Of a DNA stretch of 64,000 bases, positions 11,885 to 23,817 are shown one piece after another. Every line of letters starts with the position of its first letter. Position 1 is the stretch's first letter. The notes beneath the pieces are model-generated. The model was not told the DNA's origin. It ran no database searches and saw only the letters and a program-made list of their open reading frames with translations. Origin of the DNA: Galeruca laticollis (taxonomy: Eukaryota; Arthropoda; Insecta; Coleoptera; Chrysomelidae); assembly GCA_963921935.1 (NCBI GenBank), contig OY998175.1, positions 160,020,809 to 160,084,808 on the forward strand, read 5' to 3'. The position numbers were made by a program, and so were the translations under genes.

Positions 11885-13930
11885 CGTCACTCCAAATAAC
11901 ATTAAAAACATCACTTAATTTGCTCTTGAACTTTGGCATAGGCGTTGACATATGTGTATCCAGTGTATCCAATATTTCTCGTTTTTCTCGTTTTTTTTCA
12001 AGAGGCGGATATCTTAGTTTTTGAGAGGTCAGTAGTACTACACCTTCATCACTTGTAGTTGGTACCTATCACTGACACTAACACACACATTTTTTAGTTT
12101 AATGATATTATTACTCTGACCCTGAGTTTTCGATTGTAGCTAAATACTAAACTGATTCCCAAACAAGTTAAGAAAATACAGTACTCTTGGCAAAATCTGA
12201 TGAAATATCAATAAAAAAATTATTCCCTTTGCGTAGTATAACGCGCCGAACTCTCTCTTATTGTTTGATGATTTATGGCTCCGTCGGCATCTGTATGGTA
12301 TTAATTATTCTGAAAAAAATCGTGCCGTTGGTTAAAATATTATGAAAAAACTTTTTAGAAATATAAAGTGTCTAAAATCGAAGCCGATGCTACATTATAT
12401 AGGATGATTCTAAAAGTTTTTTTAAAATCTGTAAAAATATTATTAGGGCCACTTTTGTATAGATTTAAAAAATTATTTTAACGGTAAGATAGTGACCAAA
12501 ATGTTTAATTTAAGTGGTGTTTGCGTGTTTTGTAGGATTATTTGTCAGTCAACGTTTCGAATTATATCAACTTTCAGCAAGGCTCAGGAGAAAGCTAGTC
12601 TAAGAATACTTAGTTCAATGTTACAATTTTGTATAAAGTTTTGAAACGAGAGCCTTAAGTGCAAAAACAAAACCTTTTTTAGGAAATACTTTTGTAATTA
12701 AAAAACACCAACTAAATTACACACCGTAGGACAAGGACGACTGTTGAACCCTTTACTATATTTTATAGGTACAAACCAAAATTTAATAATTATATAAAAC
12801 TAGCAGTTTTTACAAATAATTTTGTTTTGGTTTTATTGTCAAAATTGAAAAAAGATACATTTATTATGAAATTCATTATTATGAATTAAAAATTTGTTAT
12901 TAATTCCTTATTAAAATAGAATTGAACTAGCAAATAAATAGAATGTTTTCCATTTAACCAATTTTTTTCATATAGTTTTCAAGATCCCAAATACATTGCT
13001 ATTTCAAACAACAATAGAAACAAATGAATTGTAAAGTAAATGATTTGAAAAATAAAATTAGTATTCTGAAACATTCAATGTTATCAGTGACCCATATACT
13101 AATGTGATTTTTTCTCTTTATCTTTGTTTTGTACCCCTTGCATCTCCGGCACAACCCAGCGTTGAATCTGCTACAAATTTACAATAAATTTTCAATTTCT
13201 TCTTGGATAACATAAACTTGCCGCAATCTTAACTTTTTTCTTTGGATTTATCCGACTAAACCTCCGCAAATCTCGCAATAAGATGAACGATATTCTGGCG
13301 GCAGTAAAATCGTAAATGATTCACGTATTTCCATTGGACGATAATTTCCTGTATAGTTGGGTATATATATATATATGTATACACAGCGACAAGGATGAGA
13401 ATACGGGCGAGCATTGAATTTGTAAAATGTTGTCATGACTTCCATCATTAATCAGCTACAGTTGAGACAGCGGGATATTACGCCTCTTGTAGACGTCGTC
13501 GTTTTAACTTCCGTTAAAATAGATCCCAAAGAAAATGGCAAACGAAATCTGCATATTTATACAAAATCATAAAGAGCCGGAACGGGGAGAAGAGTGGTTG
13601 TCGTATTGTTCGTTTAAATTTGAACACGCGACAATGAAGAGAAGTGATAACGGCGGATGAGACGCGTTTATGACAATTGTTAGACTATTAGGATTAACTC
13701 GGAGGTACCTCAACGGAATATTCAGCATTTGTTACAAAGATACGTCAGAAATTCACTGGTCTATACGTATAAACTGTCACTTACCTTTTGTACGTATTAG
13801 TCACGTCAATAAAGCTTATGTCTCCGAAGTCCAGCTGCACTTTTGATGATTTTTATTTAATTTTTTATATATTATCAAGTTGTTATTTATACATTTATAA
13901 CAAAATTTGAAAACCGAATTGGTTGATTTT
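11885..13930. other. Unassigned AT-rich DNA
   Basis: No recognisable domains, shared repeats or splice-bounded exons. There is a short TATATATATATATGTATAC run near 13365. Confidence 0.5.
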
Positions 13931-13934
13931 CGAA

Positions 13935-14165
13935 AAGAACGCGTCCATCAATATTATCGTGTGCCAGTTTTATTTGCAATTTCGCGAGTAGATGTCCTTG
14001 GATTTTGATGTACACAAACTAAAGTATTTATTTCTGCGCCTTCATTAATTTGGTGCTGATATAAATTTGTGTATTTTAAAAATGATCCATATTTTCCTAA
14101 ATTGTCAAAAAGGACGACGATCAAAAAATCGATTAAAATATTCTTCTGCAGCTCGTACTGCATTT
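13935..14165 (-). pseudogene. Transposase N-terminal helix-turn-helix scrap (mariner-like family)
   Basis: Minus-strand reading contains VCVHQNPRTSTREIANKTGT, the second helix-turn-helix pattern (NPRTSxREIAxxxG) seen in insect mariner-like transposases whose first part is the DUF4817-type domain. Upstream residues do not continue the family, and the frame stops right after the motif. Related but non-contiguous pieces lie at 27331, 33030 and 61081. It is a short fragment, so the call is tentative. Confidence 0.45.
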
Positions 14166-14389
14166 TTACGTTTTACAATGTAACATTGTATCATATCTCG
14201 TTTTTTTTCATTTGAAAAATGAATTATGACTGTTTAATTGCAAAAACTTGTAAATTGCATAAAAACAATCATTTTGTGTAGATAACTGTCAGTACACTTT
14301 CATAGCAATATTTGCTTCATAAACTTAAATTCATAAAAAATGGGATATAACTTAGTTATGTCCCAAAATTGCTATAAACACGTTTTAGC

Positions 14390-14815
14390 CCTCGATATGC
14401 TTGTCGATAGCGAGAAAATGTATCAATTATTGTTAAAAATGCTTGGTTAGATATCTTAAAAACATCGATATATATGTGGTCAAAAAGTTTGGCTGCTGTA
14501 GGAGTAAAATTTAATTTAATTACAGGAGGATTCCTATCATATTTGTTTTTCTGACATATCTTACAATTATTTATTTAATTTTCTATTTCTTCTAACATTT
14601 TCTGCCTATAATATTTTAAGCTAAGTGAATTTTTAAGTTCATTAATCCTCCCATGTCTTTTTTATAAGCATGATAAGATTCCACTTTGGATTTCTGTTCT
14701 TCGATAGTTTCTACATCTTCTAATACTTTTGTACAATGAATAAGTTTAAACATGGAATTTTTAAATGTGTCTTGAGCAGTTACTACAAATATTTCCATTA
14801 GAGATCCATTTTAAA
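14390..14815 (-). pseudogene. Gypsy-type integrase fragment
   Basis: Reading the minus strand with frame changes gives the end of the zinc-binding HHCC region (NNCKICQKNKYDRNP), followed by the start of the catalytic core (FDHIYIDVFKISNQAFL, TIIDTFSRY) with the first acidic residue. The upstream ESYHAYKK and KYYRQKMLEEIEN fit the N-terminal part of Ty3/gypsy integrases. Several stops and shifts occur in 400 bp. It lies downstream, in minus orientation, of the gag relic at 15.6-18.2 kb and probably comes from the same element. No protease or reverse transcriptase was recognised between them, so an internal deletion is likely. Confidence 0.65.
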
Positions 14816-15839
14816 AATATAGAGCATAATTTCGTTTAGGATTAATGTATTATTTATTATTCATTATTGTTATTATAATACTCGTTCCTATTATAAATTC
14901 TAATTACATATGTACATAAATTTTCCATATATTCCATGCCATTTAATAACTTATTGTATAGAAAACTTTCTTAATGTATAATGTACCCAATGTTTTCTTA
15001 TGAATTCTAGCAATCTTTGAATGTTGACTTGTCCTATTATTTTACGATTCTGAATTTTCTTGTTTACTTTTTATCGCTTTCTTCATTCTTCCTGTTTACG
15101 TTTTTGTTACTTTCTTCTGTCTTCTTTTACTTCTATCAACAATTTTCTTATTTCTATTCTTCTTCATGTCTTCAATAATTTTCTTGTTACTTTCTCAAAT
15201 TTTCTTAATTATAGTTTCATGCATATTCATATTCCTTTCATCAATTTCATTATTTATAATCTGATTATTTTCTTCTATCTCCTTGTTATGGCTTTCATTC
15301 ACTATATCATTTTCATTGACTTGACTTACTTTTTATTTAAGAATTTGTATATTTTTATTTGTTTCGATTATTTCCCTATCTATTGATGGGATTGGGTTTT
15401 CCAAGGATGTATAAACTATTTCTAAATCGTTGTCGTTCAATACAAAAATTTTATTTGGTGATTTTATTTGCAAATCAAATATGGAAATTTTTTTCTTGTT
15501 ATTTTCATTTCATTATTTTCTAGAATATTCAATATCAAATAAAAATGATAAATCTGGTAATGAATCTGATTCTATTTGTTCAGGAGTTTCTTTTTTTTCG
15601 CAAATCAGCTTCTTTTTGAATTATTGAGTTTGATTCAAATGCATTAACATCAAAATTGGTTTTTGGCTGTTATTGCGGAAATATTGATTATTATTCTGGA
15701 ATCTATAATTATTATTATTTTGTGAAGTAAAATTACTATTAATTCTTAGATAGCCTGCGAAATTTTTCGATGTTATTGACATCGGTTCTGTTATTGGTAG
15801 TTTATTTGCAGGTATCTGGTGAGGTCTAAACATGCATAG

Positions 15840-16870
15840 GTAACTCTTATGAACCAGCTGGTCCCATACGAACTGTTTGCGACTACACTCGCCAGAGGTG
15901 CTGTAATAACCTTAAATTTGAACGTTGTCAAATCTGTAAAGAAAAATTCCTCAGTTTTTCGTCAATCAACTGATCCATTGATTAAAGTTACTAATATGTA
16001 ATAGGTATAAACATATTTTTTCATTATCATAACATAAAACTTGAATGTTAGTTTGGATTTGAATTTTAACTTATCTTTCAATACCCTACACTACAGAAGC
16101 TATGTTTTCTTGTTGTGTGCCAACATGCCGAAGCCGGGGCGACACTGTGAAAATGCATCGATTTTCCAAAAACTATGAAAATGTGAGTACCGGCGTTACT
16201 TTCAATATTAAAGCTGTGATAATTATATTAACAAAATCTGTTATATGTTATTTTTTTCACTACTAACATGAGAAAACCTTATTATTTACCTCATTTGTCT
16301 AATGAGAAGTAGCTCAATATTTACCTAAAACTTTATTTATTCAATGAAATGAACATGAAAAATAAACTCTAGGAAATGTCCTAAGACAATGAAAATGATC
16401 AGAAAATATGAAAATTATTTAAAATAATAGTAGAAATGACGTTTATTGAATCCCCTTAGTATCAATGATTTTATTCAATGCTTTGACAAGTATTCCGAGC
16501 TGATATTTCGATATCCTTGAATAATTGCGGAAATGACTAATTTTAAAGTAAAAATAAGATCTTTCGGTATTAGTTCTACGATTAGTAGTTAAACAAATAC
16601 TATTTATACTTCGGTTGAGAATGCCATATTTGTATATTATATTATATTAATTATTATATAACTTGTAAATAAACGTATGTAGTGAAACAGTTTTTTTAAT
16701 CATGAATTCTTAAACAATCTTCCGGTTCCAGAAAAAAAAATTAAATTTTATATGTACAGTTCCCGCTTTTGCTTTATTTCTGACTACACTCGCCAGAGGG
16801 CGCGGTAATTAGTGAACCAAACTCTTAATACTGAGTTGCCTATCTATCTATTGAAAATCAACCTAACCTA
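15840..16870. other. Inserted segment within the gag relic, carrying a THAP exon
   Basis: Foreign DNA between two gag fragments. The motif GACTACACTCGCCAGAGG occurs near both sides (15882-15900 and 16781-16799) in the same orientation, about 900 bp apart. The segment includes the THAP-type exon at 16102. Its nature (P-like element, retrocopy or composite) is not resolved. Confidence 0.5.
16102..16182 (+). CDS. THAP zinc-finger first exon (partial)
   Basis: An ATG opens 27 codons beginning MFSCCVPTCRSRG, then TVKMHRFSKNYEN, followed immediately by a consensus splice donor GTGAGT at 16183. The C-x3-C pair (CVPTC) and the MHRFxKN block match the N-terminal part of THAP DNA-binding domains (C-x2-4-C ... 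C-x2-H), where an intron often splits the domain at about this point. No second exon with the distal C-x2-H was found nearby. THAP domains occur in host transcription factors and in P-element-type transposases. The location in a retroelement relic favours a transposon origin. Confidence 0.6.
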
Positions 16871-17041
16871 ACCTATCCTTTATCTATGGGTCTAAATACA
16901 TTACGCCTTGGTCCAAACTCCTGAGAATTAGTGGGGTAATTTCGTGGTTGCTGAGGCCGTGGTTGAATATTTATAGGTTGACTTGGAAAAGTTGATCTTT
17001 TATTGATTGATATTGATTATAATTGTTATTTCTAGGATAAT

Positions 17042-17380
17042 AATAGTATATTCTGCAACAAGTGGGAAAAGCACTTTTCCCACATGTTGCACACTATACT
17101 TTTTCTACAACTGCACAAATTTAAAGAATAAAAGTAAATAGTTTTGTAGAAAAAGTCTATGCATCGAGGACCACCCACCGAAAACGGCTGGGCATCGAGT
17201 ATAAGTTTCTGAAATTGGCTGGGCATCGAGGATCCCCTACTGGATTCTCCATATAAATGTATGTAGTGTGGGCAAAGTGCCGTGAGAAATAATATTTCTC
17301 ACAGTGTGAGCAATATATGGTTTTCAAATTAAGTAAGCTATGAGAAATATGCTACTTTTCATAGCAGTTGTAAAAAAATT
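17042..17380. mobile_element. Hairpin plus TIR MITE, copy 1
   Basis: Begins with AATAGTATATT, then a short perfect-core hairpin (GTGGGAAAAG/CTTTTCCCAC) and ACTATACTTTTTCTAC (to 17108). About 270 bp follow, ending TTTTCATAGCAGTTGTA. The inner segment has inverted ends TTTTTCTACAACTGC and GCAGTTGTA. It contains two GGCTGGGCATCGAG motifs. A near-identical copy is at 26924-27335. It interrupts the gypsy gag relic. Confidence 0.75.
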
Positions 17381-18424
17381 ATTATTCCTATGATATGTAA
17401 AATTTGTATTTAAATTATTATTCGATGATTTGAAATTGTTATTATTATTATTTCTGAAAGATTGCTTTGTTTCACTAAATTGACCATACAATCTCTCAAA
17501 CTCGCCCACATAAGCCATTGCATATTCTAAAGAATTAGGTTTTTTGATATCCATATTATTTTAAAGGACGCCAGTACATCCTACTATGAAGGTGTTTAGC
17601 GCCGTTTTGTCGCAACGGTTTATTTGACATTTTTTATCGTTTTCGTTTAAATTAAAATCATTACTGATTCTTTGAATTATTATACTTTTTAATAGTTGAA
17701 GCCTATCTCCAAAATCTATCAGATTTTCATTTATATACGGCCTCGTTCTTGTTAATTCTTGTAATATGCAGTCCTAATCCCTCTTGTCTGAGAAACATTG
17801 TCTCAGTGCCTCTTTAATTTTAGGCCATGTATTTAATTCCATTTTATTCCCGACCACGGCCTCTGCTTTTCCCAACAATTTTTCATGGATACCTTCCAAT
17901 ATATGATTATTGGCCTCCACATCATTATAATATGCGTAAGTTTCAATATTTCAGAACGTGTGATAAATTTGTTTAAATTATCGCCATCGTAATGCTTAAT
18001 ATTCTCTAATGTTAATTTGAATAGCTCCCAATTAATGGCAGACTTTGTAGTTGATGTAGTCATTCTTATATTATTTAAGTTATTAGATAAATCTAAATTC
18101 TCAAAACTATTTTTATTCAATTTTTCTTTAATATTAAACTTATCAAATATTCTTAATAAATCTTGCATATCATTCATAAAAAAATAAATTCAAAATTTCT
18201 TTTCTATACACTTTTTAAAAGATAAAAATCAACTTGGTACTCACAGTTGATTGTAGTACTCATGTTCTTCTTCGGCAATGGTAATTTTTTGGAATCTGCA
18301 CTAGATGCTAAAACATCAAATTGGAAGTTCTTCAATCGGCACTATGCGTTAATTTGTCAACGTCGCTTGATTTGGAAACAAATAGAAAAACGGTTCAAAC
18401 TATATATTTGACTTTGGATTCGGA

Positions 18425-21400
18425 TAGTTGGCTTGCTAACGTATGTCAAGTTAGCCCCCCTCTCACTAGCGAAATTTTGAAAAAAGACAGTACAAGAATT
18501 ATGTGCTATTTATGTGCTAATTACTTGCTCTAATTGAAATTTTTGGGCTCCAACGGTTTAGCGGGAATTTCAGCTTAAAATGTGGTGGGAGGAGGGCTAG
18601 CTTGACGTCATGCTAGCCCCCTACATACGGAAAGACATCGCCAAACGAAAAAACAAATACCTCTAAATTTTGGGCTTTTTTGGGCTCTCAGAACACGCAA
18701 ACAGATTTAAGACAAAGCAACCGTTTCGGAGAAAATCGATTTTAAAGTTGCTTGACATCAAGTTAGCCCCTCCCACACACAGAACGAGTGCCGCAATTGA
18801 ACAAACAGTAACGCCTGAATTTTGGGCTATTTATGGGCTCTCAGAATATACAAAAACATTTTTAAACAAAATAAATATACAGGTTCTCACTAAAGTGTGA
18901 AATAAATTATTTCCTAGACTATAAATACTTTTACGAATAGCTGAGACACGTCGATTTTTAATATTAAATTCCCATTTTTTGTGTAATTGCCTAAAGACAT
19001 TACGCAATCGGTCTTGCCATAGTGATGTAAACGAAAATGTGGTTGACTTGGAAGATGGGTGTCTTTATTTAGCAGGAATTAAATCTTAAAATTATGAGGG
19101 AGGCTCCCTACATACGAAAAAAAACCTGGCAATCGAACCAACAGCTACGCCTGAATTTTGGGCTATTTATGGGCTCTCAGAATATGCAACAGCAATTAGC
19201 AAAATAAATATACAGGGTGGAAATTAAAAAAAAATTAAGGTGGAAAATTTCAAAAGCGAATTTTAAAAAAAGGACGATACTAAAATGTAGTGCTATTTAT
19301 GGGCTAATTAGTTGCTCTAATTAAAATTTTTGGCTGCAACCGTTTAGCGGGAGTTTTAGCTTAAAATGGGGGGGGGGGGCTAGCTTGACGTCAAGCTAGC
19401 CCCCTACGTACGGAAAGAGATCGCCAATCGAAAAAACAAATACCTCTGAATTTTGGGCTTTTTTTGGGCTCTCAGAATACGCAAACAGCTTTGAGAAAAA
19501 AGCAACCGTTTCGGAGAAAATCTATTTTGAAGTTGCTTGACATCAAGTTAGCCCTCCCCCCCCGACACACAGAAAGAGTGCCGCAATTTAACAAACAGTA
19601 ACGCCTGAATTTTGGGCAATTTATGGGCTCTCAGAATATACAAAAGCAATTAACAAAATAAATGTACAGGGTGGAAATTCCAATTTTTTTAAAGTTGAAA
19701 AATTTCAAAAGCGAAATTTTAAAAAAGGACGGTACAGAAAGGGCTAATTAGTTGTTCTAATTACAATATTTGGGCTTCAACCGTTTAGCAGGAATTAAAT
19801 CTTAAAATTATGGGGGAGGCTTCCTACATACGGAAAGAGCTTGGCAATCGAACCAACAGCAACTAACGCCTGCATTTTGGACTATGTATGGGCTCTTAGA
19901 ATATGTTATAGCATTATACAGGGTGGAAATTAATTTTTTTAAAGCTGGAAAATTTCTATATGTCCCTATAAAGTGTGAAATATATTAATTCGTTTTTTCC
20001 CAAACTAAAAATATTGAAGAAAGGCGGAAGCTAGTCGATTTTTATTTTTAAATTCCTTTTTTTGGGTCTATATTATGTCTATGTTCTTGTAGGGGAGCAC
20101 TAGGCATCTAATTTAAAACTTTATTATTATTAGATTTATCGTATTTCATTTCTTTTTATAATAAATCTATTTTTTAAACTTCAGCTCCCTGTATATCAAA
20201 AACCAAGTTGTAATATGTATCAATAAGAAACACCCTTACACACCCTTTATATTGTAACTAAGGTATTATATGCTACGATGTTATTGTGAGATTGTAGTGT
20301 TTAGATATTAAGATTATTTCGAAGTACTTTTATTACTACTCGTTATCATACCTTAACTATTTTATCTATAACAATGCATAATTTAAGTATTGTGTTTTAT
20401 ATTTCATAGCTTTAATTATATTCTTTTTAAATAGTAGATGTAGAAGTAAATGTCAATGAGAATGGTTGGAGAGATAAAATAAATTGACACGTTTTAAAAA
20501 ATATACTAACTTGATGTCAAGCAACTTAAAAATCGATTTTCTCCGAAACGGTTACTTTTTTCTTAAATCTATTTGCGTATTCTGAGAGCCCAAAAAAGCC
20601 CAAAATTCAGAGTTACTTGTTTTTTCGATTGGCGATCTCTTAGCCCCCCCCCATTTTAAGCTGAAACTCCCGCTAAACGGATGGAGCCCAAAAATTTTAA
20701 TTAAAGCAACTAATTAGCCCATAAATAGCACTACATTTTAGTACCGTCCTTTTTTAACATTTCGCTCATGAAATTTCTCAACTTTAAAAAAATTGAAATT
20801 TCCACCCTGTATATTTATTTTGTTAATTGCTTTTATATATTCTGCGAGCCCATAAATAGCCCAAAATTCAGGCGTTACTGTTTGCTCAATTGCGGTACTC
20901 GTTCTGTGTGGGGGGGGGGCTAACTTGATGTCAAGGAACTCTAAAATCGATTTTCTCCGAAACGGTTCCTTCTTTCTTAAATCTGCGTATTCTGAGAGCC
21001 AAAAAAAGCCCAAAATTCAGAGGTATCTGTTTTTTCGATTGGCGATCTCTTTCCGTAGGTATGTAGGGGGCTAGCTTGACGTCATTTTAAGCTGAAACTC
21101 CCACTAAACGGTTGGAGCCCAAAAAATTTAATTAGAGCAACTAATTAGCCTTTAAATAGCACTACATTTTAGTACCGTCCTTTTTTAAAATTTCGCTTAT
21201 GAAATTTTTCAACTTTAAAAAAATTGAAATTTCCACCCTGTATATTTATTTTGTTAATTGCTTTTGTATATTCTGAGAGCCCGGAAATAGCCCAAAATTC
21301 AGGTGTTACTGTTTGTTCAATTGCGGCACTCGTTCTGTGCGTGTGGGGGGGGGGGCTAACTTGATGTCAAGCAACTTTAAAATCGATTTTCTCCGAAACG

Positions 21401-21545
21401 GTTGCTTTTTTCTTGAATCTGTTTGCGTATTCTGAGAGCCCAAAAAAGTCCAAAATTCAGAGGTATTTGTTTTTTCGATTGGCGATCTCTTTCCGTATGT
21501 ATGACGTCATTTTAAACTGAAATTCTAACTTGACATACGTGGTTT
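18425..21545. repeat. Large inverted array of about 430 bp units with CRE-like palindromes
   Basis: Plus-orientation units from 18425 to about 19990 and minus-orientation units from about 20505 to 21545 share the signatures TTTGGGCTCTCAGAATA, CCGTTTCGGAGAAAATCGAT, TTGGGCTCCAACCGTTTAGC and GACATCAAGTTAGCCCC. Unit spacing is about 430-440 bp where complete. The outer ends also match inverted (GCTTGCTAACGTATGTCAAG versus TAACTTGACATACGT). At 19376-19403 a perfect 28 bp palindrome reads GGGGCTAGCTTGACG followed by its mirror, centred on TGACGTCA. A diverged version is at about 18597. Long G or C runs sit beside these sites. The middle 19990-20500 is unrelated AT-rich DNA. No transposase is present, so this is a fold-back-type or satellite-derived element. 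Confidence 0.8.
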
Positions 21546-21549
21546 GCTA

Positions 21550-23395
21550 CTATAAATGAACTCGCGTGTTATATTAGCTCAAACAACCGTGGCTCCGAAT
21601 GGGAGCTATTTCTGAGGACTCCGAAGATTGCTTGTTTTATGTATACATTGACGTGACTATATTATTTCCAATAACGGAAAACAATTGCGACACCCAGTAC
21701 ATTATTCTCGTTGATCAAATCGGACGCAGTCATGATAATATCTATCAAGAAATTCGATAACGACCGTAAACAATTTCGATTTCTTTTATTATCTCGTGTC
21801 TTTTAGCGATATTATCTGCTTATAGAAAATAAATATTGAAGTGATAAAAAAGTTGTATTACACACACGAGGTATCTTGTTTCTCTTATCTGGGAGTGTCT
21901 GTAAATCTATAGGTTTTAGTACTATCTGTAATCAAATTCCACACCAACGTTCATAGTTTCATTTACACTACTTATTGGATAGTATCGACAAAGGCACGTT
22001 TTATAGACGGTACTGCACAACATAAAACAGTGATTCCCAACCATTTTCTACTTAAGAATCCCTTCTAATATATTCTATTCGATAACTTTTCTTGTCGTTT
22101 TGACATTTCGGCACAATGTTGGCCTTTATCAAAATATTATTTGACATAGTCCTTTTCATCACATGACATGCGCAAAGAACGGTAGTTTAAAAGTTTCGTC
22201 CTGTTTTGTGTAATAATTACTGCTGGTCCTGTACTTCACAATTCAGATAAAGCGCATAAGTGTGAACAAATAAAAACGTGATTAAAGTGTCTTAGGCGTT
22301 CGCAAAAAGGCAATAAAAGTGAGCTGGTTAAAAGGTTAGCTGTCAATACAATCTTATTATCTAAATAAAAATAAGTAAATAATTATTAAATAATTTTATC
22401 CTCGTTAAGTATAATTGTTTATTGTTAGCACTTGATAATAATGAGTATTATTGATAACAATACATTTTTTAAATTTTCTGACATTATAAATATTACATTT
22501 TTAATCATAGGCTAACGTGAGTATATTACTGATGTTAATAGGTCATAATATAAAAATTAATCTATTGGCTTTAAATGATTTATACCATGTATCACTTATC
22601 CATACTCCATAACAAGAAAAACATTTTTTCCTACGATCACTACCCAAAGTAGGTTTGCACACTCAAATCTAACCGCTGATGTTTTCCGTGATCCGTCATA
22701 ATTTGACATTATTTCCGCTCTAGAGCGTACTTTTCCGCGCACATGTTCTCATTTACAATAAACTAAAGAAAGTTAGTAAATAATAGGTATATTAATAGTA
22801 CATTATACACCAAGCGACTCAAGTGACCCATTTAAACCCGCCGGTGGTGTTTGATTCCTAAGGACAGAGCACAGCGGAGCCCGAGGGAATCAATCCACAT
22901 TCATTTTTAATAAAAATAAATACTACATAGAATAGACGTTTACGAAACTTGGCTGGGCATCGAAGATGCACTTTTATGGAACGAAAGGTGGCTGGGCATC
23001 GAGGACGGACTTCCATTTTTTTGTAGTAAGACAAAGTGCACCAATAAAAAAATAGCGTAAAGTATTCGTGGATAACTGGTCGGCGCAGTGTTATAAGATC
23101 TTACAGATTAGACAGATTCAGACGTCATTTTAATTATTACTTTCTATCTTATAAACCCATCCAAAACACCTATGTTATAGTTGTAGTTAATATTTAAAAA
23201 TATTCAAAGTGTATAACTAATTACTCCCTATATTTTTCGAACCTCAATTTGTTTAACCTTGTAAATGTCATCTTAATGTCGTTTACGGCTATTGTGTTTT
23301 AAATTGTCATTTGTTGCTTTTACGCCGTTTTTGATAGATTAAGTTATTTTTCTTCTCGAAACCTTGACTCAAAACATCAAATTGCAAGAGGTGAT
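21550..23395. other. Unassigned DNA with GGCTGGGCATCGAGGA motifs
   Basis: No coding region recognised. Two GGCTGGGCATCGA-type motifs (22951 and 22989) match those in the MITEs at 17186/17217 and 27144/27175. A short hairpin (TTGATTCC ... GGGAATCAA, about 22850-22892) has a GC-rich tip like the hairpins listed elsewhere. Confidence 0.45.
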
Positions 23396-23398
23396 ATC

Positions 23399-23515
23399 AT
23401 GAGCCAGCTTCCGCTGATCGAGCGTGTAAAAGGGCACGAGAACTATGGTACGTGGAAATTCGCGGTAGAGATTTATTTAGAACACGAAGAGCTTTGGGAC
23501 GCAGTAAAAGGCTTT
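23399..23515 (+). pseudogene. Copia-type gag N-terminus (truncated)
   Basis: An ATG at 23399 opens MSQLPLIERVKGHENYGTWK followed by EIYLEHEELWDAVKG, the conserved start of Ty1/copia gag polyproteins (L..I..L.G..NY..W......YL....LW). The frame decays within a few codons at a T-run (about 23518), and a hairpin element follows at 23562. Nothing of protease, integrase or RT follows, so this is a stub of a copia element. Confidence 0.7.
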
Positions 23516-23561
23516 TTCATGTTTTTTTTTAAATTATTTGTCTAAAAATAAGGTGATCATA

Positions 23562-23695
23562 GAAAAAATCTTGTGTGCAATTCGAGCAGAAAGTGCGTTG
23601 CCGCTTTCGGCAGATTGCCCGCGCTCGGGCAACTCTCTGCCTCAAGCGGCAAAGTATCACTTTCCGCTCTTAATACACAAATAGCTATTATTAAC
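23562..23695. repeat. GC-tipped hairpin element H1
   Basis: The left flank is ATAGAAAAAATCTTGTGTGC. The arms run from TTGTGTGC (about 23571) to CACAA (about 23691), with matching blocks TTGCCGCTT, GGCAGA and TTGCCCG, and the apex is GCGCTC. The flank resembles that of H4 at 30622 (TAGAAAAAATATTGTATGC). Confidence 0.65.
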
Positions 23696-23817
23696 ACACT
23701 TATTTTAATTTTTTGTTATTTGTTTAATATTTGTCGTTCCGTGACCAGTACTAATGAAGCTTATAAAATGGGACAGGAATATTGAGATCGACAAGGAAAT
23801 TGAAAGGCATCAATATC

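Larger units (their letters stand above)
14990..18180 (-). pseudogene. Gypsy-type gag relic, split by two insertions
   Basis: The minus-strand order starts with the N-terminal gag at 18177 (MNDMQDLLRIFDKFNIKEKL), then FKLTLENIKHYDGDNLNKFI. A shift then leads through the capsid-type stretch (RQCFSDKRD, CILQELTRTRPYINENLIDF) to NSLEYAMAYVGEFERLYGQF at 17530. An Asn-rich tail (FRNNNNNNFKSSNNN) follows. The tail is cut by the MITE at 17042-17380, resumes at 17035-16880 (NYNQYQSIKDQLF), is cut again by the THAP-containing segment (about 15840-16870), and resumes at 15833 (NKLPITEPMSITS, RFQNNNQYFRNNSQKP). The final part to about 15000 is Glu/Lys/Asn-rich and coiled-coil-like. Gag forms the particle of LTR retroelements. 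This copy is non-functional. Confidence 0.7.

Noticed and set aside
15060..15386. Plus-strand 108-codon hydrophobic open frame
   Set aside because: It is the complement of the Glu/Lys/Asn-rich gag-tail region; the Phe/Ile/Leu-rich reading is an antisense artefact.
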